The notes: generated by a model not told the origin, from the sequence alone. DNA of 14,359 bases from an uncultured Polaribacter sp. (GCA_937936695.1 CALHCK010000226.1:1-14359), one strand, 5' to 3'; numbered from the stretch's first letter, positions 1 through 7,573 are shown. Numbers and translations: made by a program.

Positions 1-1214
1 GTTACAATAGCAGCTTCTCCTTTTGTTTGAATATTAATTTCTTTTAAAACTTCTCCCATCGTTAAACCTTCTTTGGTAGGATGGATATCGTCTTTAATTA
101 CTTTGTCATATTCTATTGCATACAAATCTTTAAATTCTTGATGCCAATCTGTATGTTCTTTTTTATCTAATAAAGGTAATAACAAATCTAAACTAGCTTT
201 AGCATCTCCTAAAACTGCTACATCTGTTTTAACATTTTTATCTATTTCTGCAGGATCTATTTCAAAGTGAATTACTTTTGCTTGTTTTGCATAAGTATTT
301 AAACTTCCTGTCACCCTATCGTCAAAACGCATACCAATTGCAATTAAAACATCGCATTCGTTGGTTAATTTGTTAGGTGCGTAGTTACCATGCATACCTA
401 CCATACCCACATTTAATGGGTGAGATGTTGGTATTGCAGAAGCTCCTAAAATTGTCCAAGCAGCAGGTATACCTCCTTTTTCTATAACAGCTTTTAGTTC
501 TTTTTCTGCTTCACTTAAAATAACTCCTTGCCCCCAAACAATTAATGGTTTTTTAGCTTCATTAATTATTTTAGCAGCAGCCTCTACAGAAGCTTTTTCT
601 GTTTTAGGTACTGGATTATAACTTCTTACTTGTGTACATTTTTCGTATGCAAAATCAAACTCTTCAAACTGAGCATCTTTTGTTATATCTACTAATACTG
701 GTCCTGGTCTACCACTTTTTGCAATATAAAAAGCCTTTGCTATTGCTGCTGGTATTTGTGATGCTTTTGTAACTTGACAGTTCCACTTTGTTACTGGTGT
801 AGATATTCCTACAATATCAGTTTCCTGAAACGCATCTGAACCTAACAAATGAGAAGGTACTTGCCCTGTAATACATACCATTGGTGTAGAGTCTATCTGT
901 GCATCTGCAATACCTGTAATAAGGTTAGTAGCTCCTGGTCCTGATGTTGCCATTGCAACCCCTACTTTTCCAGAAATTCTAGCATATCCTTGTGCAGAAT
1001 GTGTAGCTCCTTGTTCGTGTCTTGTTAACACGTGATGAATTTGATCTTGAAATTTATACAACTCATCATACACTGGCATAATTGCTCCACCAGGGTATCC
1101 ATAAATTATATCTACTCCTTCTTCTATTAAAGATCTTACAATTGCTTCGCTACCAGAAATACGCATTGTAGGTTTGGTAGTTTCGTTTTGTGTTTTTATG
1201 GTTTCTTTGTCCAT
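1..1214 (-). CDS. ilvB: Acetolactate synthase large subunit, N-terminal 404 residues (cut by window edge)
   Basis: Condenses two pyruvates (or pyruvate plus 2-oxobutyrate) to acetohydroxy acids, the first common step of Val/Leu/Ile synthesis, in the cytosol with ThDP, Mg and FAD. The frame is open from the ATG at 1214 to base 1 with no stop. The visible part holds the ThDP-fold N-terminal domain: GYPGGAI at residues 39-45, the catalytic glutamate in RHEQGA (E67), SGPGATN around 91-97 and GRPGPVLVD at 168-176, then the start of the central FAD-binding domain. The family is usually about 560-600 residues, so the C-terminal ThDP/Mg-binding domain lies to the left of the window. It starts 10 bp after the ilvD stop, so it is almost certainly co-transcribed with ilvD. 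No clear Shine-Dalgarno is present, as is normal in Bacteroidota. The small subunit gene ilvN would be expected next but is not visible. Confidence 0.95.
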   Translation of the reverse strand, partial: MDKETIKTQNETTKPTMRISGSEAIVRSLIEEGVDIIYGYPGGAIMPVYDELYKFQDQIHHVLTRHEQGATHSAQGYARISGKVGVAMATSGPGATNLITGIADAQIDSTPMVCITGQVPSHLLGSDAFQETDIVGISTPVTKWNCQVTKASQIPAAIAKAFYIAKSGRPGPVLVDITKDAQFEEFDFAYEKCTQVRSYNPVPKTEKASVEAAAKIINEAKKPLIVWGQGVILSEAEKELKAVIEKGGIPAAWTILGASAIPTSHPLNVGMVGMHGNYAPNKLTNECDVLIAIGMRFDDRVTGSLNTYAKQAKVIHFEIDPAEIDKNVKTDVAVLGDAKASLDLLLPLLDKKEHTDWHQEFKDLYAIEYDKVIKDDIHPTKEGLTMGEVLKEINIQTKGEAAIV

Positions 1215-1224
1215 ACTCTTATTT

Positions 1225-2901
1225 TTAAGCGTCTGTAACACATCCTTTAGATGCTGATGCTACAGTTTTTGCGTATTTGTATAAAATTCCTTTTTTATGC
1301 TTTGGTGCTGGCTCTATCCATTTTGCTCTTCTCTCTGCCAACTCTTCTTCAGAAATTAACACGTTTATAGAGTTATCTTCTGCACTAATTTTAATTTTAT
1401 CTCCTGTTTCTATTAAACCAATTGCACCTCCGTTAATTGCTTCTGGTGTAATATGCCCTACTACAAAACCATGAGTTCCTCCAGAGAAACGACCATCTGT
1501 AATTAATGCTACAGATTTACCTAAACCTGCTCCCATAATTAATGATGTTGGTTTTAACATTTCTGGCATTCCAGGACCTCCTTTAGGACCAACATATCTA
1601 ATAACAACTACATCTCCTCTTTCTACTTCTCCGTTAGATATACCTGTATTTGCCGCTTGTTCTCCATCATAAACAACTGCTTTACCTTCAAACAACAATC
1701 CTTCGTTACCAGATATTTTTGCTACTGCTCCTTCTTCTGCTAAATTACCATATAGTATTTGTAAGTTACCAGACTTTTTAAGAGCATTTTCTTTTTGATA
1801 CACAATGTCTTGCTCTTCAAATTCAATAGCTTCTACATCTGCTAAATTTTCTGCTAACGTTTTACCTGTAACAGTCATACAATCTCCATGTAAATATCCA
1901 TTTTCTAATAAATATTTCATAATTGCAGGAATACCTCCAATACTATGCACATCTTCCATTAAGTATTTACCAGAAGGTTTTAAATCTCCAATTAAAGGAG
2001 TTTTATCACTTACTCTCTGAAAATCATCTAAAGTAAAATCAATATCTGCTGCATGTGCAATTGCTAAAAAGTGTAATACTGCATTTGTAGATCCTCCTAA
2101 AGCATTTACCAATGTAACAGCATTTTCTATAGATTTTTTAGAAATAATATCTAAAGGTTTTAAATCTAATTTTAATAAATTTTTAATAGCTATTGCTGTT
2201 CTTTCTGACTCTGATAATTTATTTGGATTTGTTGCTGGTATAGATGAATTATACGGCAATGCAAACCCCATACATTCTATAGCAGATGCCATTGTATTTG
2301 CGGTATACATACCACCACATGCACCTGCACCCGGTATAGCACGTTTTATAATTTCTTTGTACTCTGCTTCATCTATTTCTCCGGCTACTTTTTGACCAAG
2401 AGCTTCAAAAGCAGAAACAATATTTAATTTTTTTCCTTTATATTTTCCTGATGCTGTAGATCCTCCGTACATCATAATTGCAGGACGGTTTAACCTTAAC
2501 ATAGAAATAATAGCCCCAGGCATGTTTTTATCGCAACCTACAATTGCTACCAAACCATCATAACTCTGAGCATTCATTACTGTTTCTATAGAATCTGCAA
2601 TAATATCTCTAGAAACTAAAGAATAGTTCATTCCAGAAGTTCCCATAGAAATACCATCGGAAACACCTATGGTATTAAAACCTAAACCAACCATATCAGC
2701 AATTTTACACTCCACCTTTACCTGATCTTTTAAACTATTCAAGTGCATATTACATGGATTACCATCATAACCAGTACTAGCAATACCAATTTGTGGTTTC
2801 TGCATATCTTCATCCGTTAATCCTACAGCATACAACATTGCTTGAGATGCTGGTTGAGATTCATCTTGTGTTAACCTACTACTATGTTTATTTAGTTTCA
2901 T
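1225..2901 (-). CDS. ilvD: Dihydroxy-acid dehydratase
   Basis: Dehydrates 2,3-dihydroxy-isovalerate and 2,3-dihydroxy-3-methylvalerate to the 2-oxo acids that precede Val/Leu and Ile. It is a cytosolic iron-sulfur enzyme of the IlvD/Edd family. At 558 residues it has the usual full length. The three cluster cysteines can be placed at C50 (GNPCNMH), C123 (GCDKNMPG) and C195 (GACGGMYTANTMA). K125 is at the position of the carbamylated metal-binding lysine. SDGISMG is at 81-87, and the C-terminal GRFSGGTHG with the catalytic serine S473 is at 470-478. The ATG at 2901 gives a normal N-terminus. It is the first structural gene after the ilv attenuator and is followed 10 bp later by ilvB. Whether the cluster is 2Fe-2S or 4Fe-4S cannot be decided from the sequence alone. 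Confidence 0.97.
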   Translation of the reverse strand: MKLNKHSSRLTQDESQPASQAMLYAVGLTDEDMQKPQIGIASTGYDGNPCNMHLNSLKDQVKVECKIADMVGLGFNTIGVSDGISMGTSGMNYSLVSRDIIADSIETVMNAQSYDGLVAIVGCDKNMPGAIISMLRLNRPAIMMYGGSTASGKYKGKKLNIVSAFEALGQKVAGEIDEAEYKEIIKRAIPGAGACGGMYTANTMASAIECMGFALPYNSSIPATNPNKLSESERTAIAIKNLLKLDLKPLDIISKKSIENAVTLVNALGGSTNAVLHFLAIAHAADIDFTLDDFQRVSDKTPLIGDLKPSGKYLMEDVHSIGGIPAIMKYLLENGYLHGDCMTVTGKTLAENLADVEAIEFEEQDIVYQKENALKKSGNLQILYGNLAEEGAVAKISGNEGLLFEGKAVVYDGEQAANTGISNGEVERGDVVVIRYVGPKGGPGMPEMLKPTSLIMGAGLGKSVALITDGRFSGGTHGFVVGHITPEAINGGAIGLIETGDKIKISAEDNSINVLISEEELAERRAKWIEPAPKHKKGILYKYAKTVASASKGCVTDA

Positions 2902-3070
2902 TGAATAATTTCTTGATTTTATTGACTAAATTACTATTTTTCTCTAATTTCTTTGAATAAAACTCAATATATCAATTTAAACCCACGTGCAAAAAAAATA
3001 TTACAAATAGCTTAAAATCAAATATTTAAGTATATTTAATTATGATATTCAATCCTTAAAATAAATTCAT

Positions 3071-3099
3071 AAAAAAACCTTCCAATTCTAAGGAAGGTT
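3071..3099 (-). terminator. Attenuator terminator hairpin of the ilv leader
   Basis: On the minus strand an 8-bp perfect stem (AACCTTCC with GGAAGGTT, plus-strand arms 3076-3083 and 3092-3099) has an 8-nt loop and runs into seven U residues (complement of 3071-3077). It lies 28 nt after the stop codon of the Ile/Val-rich leader ORF and about 170 nt before ilvD, in the same orientation. A terminator upstream of the first structural gene makes sense only as a conditional one. The remaining stretch down to ilvD (2902-3070) is AT-rich, and I see no other clear signal in it. Confidence 0.8.
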
Positions 3100-3130
3100 C
3101 TATTTTAAAATTAAAAATATCACTTCCTTA
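3089..3130 (-). promoter_or_regulatory. Candidate antiterminator pairing of the ilv attenuator
   Basis: The minus-strand segment UAAGGAAG (3130-3123), whose first three bases are the leader peptide's stop codon, is exactly complementary to CUUCCUUA (3096-3089). The latter contains most of the 5' arm and part of the loop of the terminator hairpin. The two structures are therefore mutually exclusive, each with 8 bp. A ribosome that reaches the stop codon would cover UAAGGAAG and let the terminator form. One stalled upstream on Ile or Val codons would leave it free, so the antiterminator forms and ilvDB is transcribed. The pairing is directly visible; the mechanism is inferred from known attenuators. 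Confidence 0.7.
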
Positions 3131-3193
3131 TCGTGCAGCATAGACTACAATAACAGCGACAACAGAAATAATATTTATAATTTGTTTATTCAT
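3128..3193 (-). CDS. ilv operon leader peptide, 21 residues, Ile/Val-rich
   Basis: This small ORF starts with ATG at 3193 and ends with TAA at 3130-3128. Ten of its 21 residues are branched-chain: Ile at 5, 6, 8, 9 and 15, and Val at 11, 12, 14, 16 and 17. There is no Leu. The core residues 8-17 read IISVVAVIVV. An in-frame TAA immediately precedes the ATG, so the start is fixed. It lies between leuB and ilvD on the same strand and is followed by mutually exclusive antiterminator and terminator pairings. Its likely role is to sense charged tRNA-Ile and tRNA-Val by ribosome stalling, not to act as a protein. The absence of Leu codons suggests that leucine is not sensed here. A hydrophobic membrane microprotein is an alternative, but the RNA context argues for a leader. 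Confidence 0.82.
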   Translation of the reverse strand: MNKQIINIISVVAVIVVYAAR

Positions 3194-3201
3194 TTATTTT
3201 G

Positions 3202-3209
3202 CAAATATC
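3202..3209 (-). promoter_or_regulatory. Weak -7 box candidate for the ilv leader transcript
   Basis: GATATTTG on the minus strand matches the Bacteroidota -7 consensus TAnnTTTG except at the first base. It has no recognisable -33 TTG. Transcription from it would begin only a few bases before the leader ATG, giving a nearly leaderless message. Read-through from leuB, 48 bp upstream, is an equally good source of the leader RNA. Confidence 0.3.
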
Positions 3210-3241
3210 AGTATTTTTTATGAAATATTACTAATATATTT

Positions 3242-4363
3242 TTAAATTATGGTGCTTTGCCCCATGTGTATGTTCCTGAAATTTAAATTACTATCATCTT
3301 GATGCGTAATATAATCAGCTATAAAATCTCCTACCTTAGAGGTTGGAGCTGCATACTGGTTTTCTCCTTTAATATCTTGAGTTGTTATTCCTAAAACTAT
3401 CGATTTTTCTACTGCTCTTTCTATAGCATCAGCCTCTTCTTGTAAACCTAAATAATCTAACAACAAAGCTGCAGATAAAATAGACGCTAAAGGGTTGGCA
3501 ATATCTTTGCCTTTTGCTTGTGGAAAAGAACCATGAATTGGCTCGAACAACGCATATTTTTCACCTATTGATGTTGATGCTAAAAGCCCTATAGAACCAC
3601 CTATAACACTTGCTTCTTCAGACAAAATATCTCCAAATAAATTTGCAGACAAAATAACATCATATTGTTTAGGGTCTAGTAACAGCTGCATAACAGCATT
3701 ATCTAAATACTGGTACCTTAACTCTACATCTTTATATTCTTTTGCTATTTCAGTAACTGTTTTTCTCCATAAACGAGAAGTTTCTAAAACATTTGCTTTA
3801 TCTACAAGTGTTACTACTTTTTTTCTAAGTTGCGCTTCTTTAAATGCTAAATGCGCTACTTTAGATATTTCGTCTACAGAATAAGAACAACCATCATAAG
3901 CTGTTTTTTTATCCTCACTTAAACTTCTATCACCAAAATAAACTCCACCAGTTAATTCTCTATAAATAACAATATCTGTACCCTCTATAACACTTCTTTT
4001 TAATGGAGAGTTTTTTATAAGTTTATCGTACACTTTAACGGGTCTTATATTGCAATACAAACCCAATTCTTTTCTAATACTTAATAAACCTTGTTCTGGT
4101 CTTATTTTGGCTTCAGGAGAATTATCGTACTTAGGATCTCCAATTGCACCAAATAAAATAGCATCTGCACTTTTACAAATTTCTATTGTTTCTTTAGGCA
4201 AAGGAACTCCTGTAGATTCTATAGCACAAGCTCCCATTTGAGCTTCTTTATAAATAAAAATATGGTCGTAGTATTCTGCGATTGCGTCTAACGCTTTTTT
4301 TGCTTGATTGGTTACTTCCGGACCAATACCATCACCAGGAATTACTGCAATTGTATATTTCAT
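3242..4363 (-). CDS. leuB: 3-Isopropylmalate dehydrogenase
   Basis: Oxidatively decarboxylates 3-isopropylmalate to 2-oxoisocaproate with NAD, the third leucine-specific step, as a cytosolic homodimer. Its 373 residues show the isocitrate/isopropylmalate dehydrogenase fold: IPGDGIGPEV at 8-17, substrate-binding arginines in LSIRKELGLYCNIRP (94-108), YRELTGGVYFG at 134-144, the metal-binding aspartate in NLFGDILSE (D245), and the NAD-site EPIHGS at 274-279 followed by GKDIANP. A short polar tail after about residue 354 extends beyond the E. coli-type end; its role is unknown. The gene follows leuA by 118 bp, a gap that holds its own promoter candidate, and precedes the ilv leader. Isopropylmalate isomerase (leuC/leuD) is not in the window. 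Confidence 0.96.
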   Translation of the reverse strand: MKYTIAVIPGDGIGPEVTNQAKKALDAIAEYYDHIFIYKEAQMGACAIESTGVPLPKETIEICKSADAILFGAIGDPKYDNSPEAKIRPEQGLLSIRKELGLYCNIRPVKVYDKLIKNSPLKRSVIEGTDIVIYRELTGGVYFGDRSLSEDKKTAYDGCSYSVDEISKVAHLAFKEAQLRKKVVTLVDKANVLETSRLWRKTVTEIAKEYKDVELRYQYLDNAVMQLLLDPKQYDVILSANLFGDILSEEASVIGGSIGLLASTSIGEKYALFEPIHGSFPQAKGKDIANPLASILSAALLLDYLGLQEEADAIERAVEKSIVLGITTQDIKGENQYAAPTSKVGDFIADYITHQDDSNLNFRNIHMGQSTII

Positions 4364-4397
4364 AGTACGTTTGTTATCTTGATTCTTCTCTCTATAT

Positions 4398-4431
4398 CAA
4401 AGATAGTTTTTATCTTTTAAAGTTGTTCAAA
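4398..4431 (-). promoter_or_regulatory. Bacteroidota-type promoter before leuB
   Basis: On the minus strand TTTG (4431-4428), a 22-nt spacer and TATCTTTG (4405-4398) fit the flavobacterial pattern TTG-N17-23-TAnnTTTG. The predicted start would leave roughly a 30-nt leader before the leuB ATG. The -7 box is also one arm of a 7-bp inverted repeat (AAAGATA at 4399-4405, TATCTTT at 4411-4417), which could be an operator or coincidence. It suggests leuB can be transcribed independently of leuA. Confidence 0.55.
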
Positions 4432-4481
4432 AAAAACGACGACTAGTTTATAAATAAAGTTATGGTTGCTATTTTTACAGA

Positions 4482-5651
4482 TTAACCGATATTAGATGCA
4501 ATATCTAACGATTTCATAATCGTATGAATATCTTCATCTTTTACCTCTTTTTGTTTATCTGCAGTTTTTAAGAAAGCTTGATATGCAACATCTAACTGAA
4601 CTTTAGTTAGCTCGTAACCTACTTTTTTAGCTCTGTAAGCCAAAGCAGCTCTACCACTTCTTGCAGTTAAAACAATAGCACTTTCTGTAACACCTACATC
4701 TTCTGGATCCATAATTTCATAGGTTTCTCTATTTTTTATGACTCCGTCTTGATGAATACCAGAACTGTGAGCAAATGCATTAGCACCTACAATAGCCTTA
4801 TTTGGTTGCACTGGCATACCCATACTCTCTCTTACCATTATACTTGTATCATACAAAAGTTTTGTATTAACACTTGTTTCTAGGTTTAAATACGGATGTT
4901 GTTTTAACACCATTACTACTTCTTCTAAAGCAGTATTACCTGCTCTTTCTCCAATTCCGTTTATAGTACACTCTATTTGTCTTGCACCATTTATTACCCC
5001 TGCAATTGAGTTTGCAGTAGCCATTCCTAAATCGTTATGACAGTGACAAGAAAGTGTTACATTTTCTATACCTTTTACGTTTTCACGTAAATATTTAATT
5101 TTTGCTCCGTATTCTTCTGGTAAGCAATACCCTGTAGTATCAGGAATGTTTAAAACAGTTGCTCCTGCTTTAATTACATGCTCACATACTCTTGCTAAAT
5201 ACTCGTTATCTGTTCTACCAGCATCTTCTGCATAAAACTCTACATCTTCTACAAAAGTTTTTGCATAAGCAACAGCTTTAACAGCTCTTTCTATTACAGC
5301 CTCTCTAGAAGAATTAAATTTAAATTTTATATGAGAATCACTTGTACCAATACCTGTATGAATTCTTGGGTGTTTTGCAAATTTTAAAGCTTCTGCAGCA
5401 ACCTTAATATCATTTTCTACAGCTCTTGTTAAACCACAAACAGATGCATTTTTTACTAATTTTGATATCTCTGTAACCGATTTAAAATCTCCTGGACTAG
5501 ATACAGGAAAACCTGCTTCTATTACATTTACCCCCAACAAATCTAACCTTTCAGCAATTACTAATTTCTGGTTAGTATCTAATTTACAACCAGGAACTTG
5601 CTCTCCATCTCTTAATGTTGTATCAAAAATTTGTACCTTGTTATCTTGCAT
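4482..5651 (-). CDS. leuA: 2-Isopropylmalate synthase, short form without regulatory domain
   Basis: Condenses acetyl-CoA with 2-oxoisovalerate, committing carbon to leucine. The DRE-TIM catalytic barrel is complete: DTTLRDGEQVPG at 10-21 (metal ligand D10), HCHNDLGMATANS at 203-215 (ligands H203 and H205), and GERAGNTALEE at 234-244 (N239). The linker subdomain SSGIHQDGVIK is at 296-306. The 389-residue chain stops after the linker helices, so the C-terminal allosteric domain of about 130 residues found in the 500+ residue LeuA forms is missing. Homocitrate or citramalate synthase are related alternatives, but the leuB neighbour favours LeuA. The ATG at 5651 lies just before the catalytic motif. 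The gene diverges from the unknown gene at 5784. Confidence 0.93.
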   Translation of the reverse strand: MQDNKVQIFDTTLRDGEQVPGCKLDTNQKLVIAERLDLLGVNVIEAGFPVSSPGDFKSVTEISKLVKNASVCGLTRAVENDIKVAAEALKFAKHPRIHTGIGTSDSHIKFKFNSSREAVIERAVKAVAYAKTFVEDVEFYAEDAGRTDNEYLARVCEHVIKAGATVLNIPDTTGYCLPEEYGAKIKYLRENVKGIENVTLSCHCHNDLGMATANSIAGVINGARQIECTINGIGERAGNTALEEVVMVLKQHPYLNLETSVNTKLLYDTSIMVRESMGMPVQPNKAIVGANAFAHSSGIHQDGVIKNRETYEIMDPEDVGVTESAIVLTARSGRAALAYRAKKVGYELTKVQLDVAYQAFLKTADKQKEVKDEDIHTIMKSLDIASNIG

Positions 5652-5682
5652 AATTTCTGTAAAGATTATCTTAATTAATAAT

Positions 5683-5690
5683 CAAATATA
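5683..5690 (-). promoter_or_regulatory. -7 promoter box of leuA
   Basis: TATATTTG on the minus strand is an exact match to TAnnTTTG. It lies about 31 bp before the leuA ATG, predicting a 5' leader of about 25-28 nt, too short for an attenuator. No good -33 TTG is seen at the expected spacing. The region between this box and 5784 shows no clear promoter for the divergent gene. Confidence 0.5.
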
Positions 5691-5783
5691 TTTAACACGC
5701 TAAAAATAAATACTTACTTTTACAAACTCATACGATTTCTAATATCATTAAAAAAATTACAAATAACTAACTTACAGTTCTTT

Positions 5784-7343
5784 ATGAGTAAAAATGTTAC
5801 ATCAGCCAATCATCAAAATGATGCTCTTTTTGTTTTAATTAAGTCTCTTACTAAGTCAGAAAAGAGACAATTTAACTTATATGTAGGTCGTTTAGGCGGT
5901 AATATTGATGCAAAGTTTTTTTCTTTATTTAAGTTTCTTGAAAAACTTAAAGCATACGACGAAAAAGTAATTATTGGTAGTGGTATTGTATCTAAACAAC
6001 AGCTATCTAATTTAAAGGCTCATTTATACAAGCAAATTTTAATTAGCTTACGTTTAAATCCTGCTCATAAAAATTTAAGAATTCAAATTAGAGAACAATT
6101 AGATTTTGCAACCGTACTTTATCAAAAAGGGCTTTACAAACAAAGTTTAAAACTTTTAGACAAAGCCAAAAATATGGCTTTAGAAAATGAGGAAAAGAAT
6201 ATTGCATACGAAATTGTAGAATTAGAAAAAGTAATAGAAACACAATATATTACAAGAAGTTTAAGTAACAGAGCCAATCAATTATCTGTACAAGCCAAAG
6301 AGTTAAGCCAGCATAATGTTATTGCTAGTAAACTCTCTAACTTATCATTACAATTATACAGTCATTTGGTACAAAATGGTTATGTAAAAAACAGTAAAGA
6401 GTTAGAGTTTGTAGAAAAGTATTTTAATGATAGAATGCCTAAATATGATTATCAAAAATTAGGTTTCAGAGAAAAACTATGGTTATACAAATCTCATTTA
6501 TGGTATAGTTTTTTAGTGCAAGACTTTTTACTTAGTTACAAATACGCTCGTAAATGTGTAGATCTTTTTAACAATCCTAAATTAATTAATTTACATCCTG
6601 TATTTTATTTAAAATCTAAAAACTACCTATTAGAAGCGTCTTTTTTAGTTAAAAAAGTATCTACATTTAAAAGAGAACTTTTATTTTTTGAAAATGAAAT
6701 TGAACAAAAACAAATACCTCTTAACACAAATACTGAATTATTAATTTTCTTATACCAATATTCTAACAAATTGCACCTGCATTTTTTAGAAGGCTCTTTT
6801 GAAAAAGGAGAATATTTAGTTGCAATTATTAATGATAAAATAGAACATTATAAAAATAGATTAGATAACCATTATATTGTTTTACTATACTACAAAATAG
6901 CTTGTTTATATTTTGGTATGGGTAAAAACAAAACATGTATTATTTATTTGCAAAAAATTATTCGCTCTAAAAACATTGGTTCTGCAGAAGATTTACAGTG
7001 TTTTGCACGAATTTTAAATTTAATTGCGCATTATGAGTGTGGCTTAGACTACGATTTAGAAAGACAGTTTTTAGAAACCTATAAGTTTCTTTTAAAAATG
7101 GAAAATTTACAAGAAGTACAAAAAGTGTTTTTAACTTCTATTAGAGACCTAAGTGATGTTTTTCCGCATGAAATTAAAAACGAATTTAAAAAGATTCATA
7201 CTAAGTTAAAAAAGTTTGAAAATCATCCGTATGAAAAAAGAGCCTTTTTGTATTTAGATATTTTATCTTGGTTAGAAAGCAAGATACAAAACAAACCTAT
7301 TGCGCTAATTATTAAAGAAAAAACAAATCAAATTACTAAATAG
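5784..7343 (+). CDS. Unknown helical (TPR-like) protein, 519 residues
   Basis: I do not recognise a named family with certainty. The protein is rich in Lys, Leu, Tyr and Phe, has no signal peptide or membrane span, and looks helical throughout. Residues 16-34 (FVLIKSLTKSEKRQFNLYV) resemble the opening of helical hypotheticals found in Bacteroidota. Residues 106-130 (a small residue, then LYQKGLYKQSLKLLDKAK) and 363-392 (a YYKIACLYFGMGK... helix pair) look like degenerate tetratricopeptide repeats, so a cytosolic scaffolding or protein-binding role is possible. It is transcribed divergently from leuA (132 bp apart) and lies 316 bp before thrA, with no clear terminator after it. The ATG at 5784 is preferred because no upstream in-frame extension is supported. 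No function is assigned. Confidence 0.85.
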   Translation: MSKNVTSANHQNDALFVLIKSLTKSEKRQFNLYVGRLGGNIDAKFFSLFKFLEKLKAYDEKVIIGSGIVSKQQLSNLKAHLYKQILISLRLNPAHKNLRIQIREQLDFATVLYQKGLYKQSLKLLDKAKNMALENEEKNIAYEIVELEKVIETQYITRSLSNRANQLSVQAKELSQHNVIASKLSNLSLQLYSHLVQNGYVKNSKELEFVEKYFNDRMPKYDYQKLGFREKLWLYKSHLWYSFLVQDFLLSYKYARKCVDLFNNPKLINLHPVFYLKSKNYLLEASFLVKKVSTFKRELLFFENEIEQKQIPLNTNTELLIFLYQYSNKLHLHFLEGSFEKGEYLVAIINDKIEHYKNRLDNHYIVLLYYKIACLYFGMGKNKTCIIYLQKIIRSKNIGSAEDLQCFARILNLIAHYECGLDYDLERQFLETYKFLLKMENLQEVQKVFLTSIRDLSDVFPHEIKNEFKKIHTKLKKFENHPYEKRAFLYLDILSWLESKIQNKPIALIIKEKTNQITK

Positions 7344-7447
7344 CGTAAAAACAACATCTCAAATACAATATTTTTAACAATATTATATAAATCCGTTAAA
7401 ATCAAGAAATAATCACCTATATAAGCCTGAAAATTAAATAATACTGT

Positions 7448-7455
7448 TATTTTTG
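7448..7455 (+). promoter_or_regulatory. -7 promoter box of the threonine operon
   Basis: TATTTTTG exactly fits TAnnTTTG. A CTG at 7427-7429, 18 nt upstream, is an imperfect -33 element. The predicted start near 7460 gives a leader of about 200 nt before thrA, long enough for an attenuator, with the Thr/Ile-rich ORF at 7520 inside it. Confidence 0.55.
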
Positions 7456-7519
7456 CTACGTGAATGTATCATATACACATATTAATTCTTCTAAAGCTAC
7501 CAATATAGCTCGTATAACT

Positions 7520-7558
7520 ATGCGCACAATTCGCACAAATACTACAATTACCCTTTAG
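7520..7558 (+). CDS. thr operon leader peptide, 12 residues, Thr/Ile-rich
   Basis: The ORF encodes MRTIRTNTTITL and stops with TAG. Five of its 12 residues are Thr and two are Ile, the same residue choice as in the enterobacterial thr leader. It lies about 60 nt after a predicted transcription start and about 100 nt before thrA. Its likely role is to sense charged tRNA-Thr and tRNA-Ile by ribosome stalling. The same frame stays open upstream to a GTG at 7460, but that codon sits at the predicted transcription start, so the ATG at 7520 is preferred. The ORF is short enough that chance cannot be excluded from composition alone; its position before thrA is the main support. Confidence 0.6.
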   Translation: MRTIRTNTTITL

Positions 7559-7573
7559 GGGTTCTGCTATATC

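Noticed and set aside
1277..1474. 65-codon plus-strand ORF inside ilvD
   Set aside because: It is antisense to a well-conserved gene and its translation is low-complexity with no recognisable motif; the ilvD frame explains the sequence.
1805..2020. 71-codon plus-strand ORF inside ilvD
   Set aside because: Antisense shadow of ilvD with no motif or promoter of its own.
4050..4241. 63-codon plus-strand ORF inside leuB
   Set aside because: Antisense shadow of leuB, which has all family motifs through this stretch.
4399..4417. Terminator between leuA and leuB
   Set aside because: The AAAGATA/TATCTTT stem is AU-only except for one G-C pair and is not followed by a U-run on the minus strand; it fits better as part of a promoter region.
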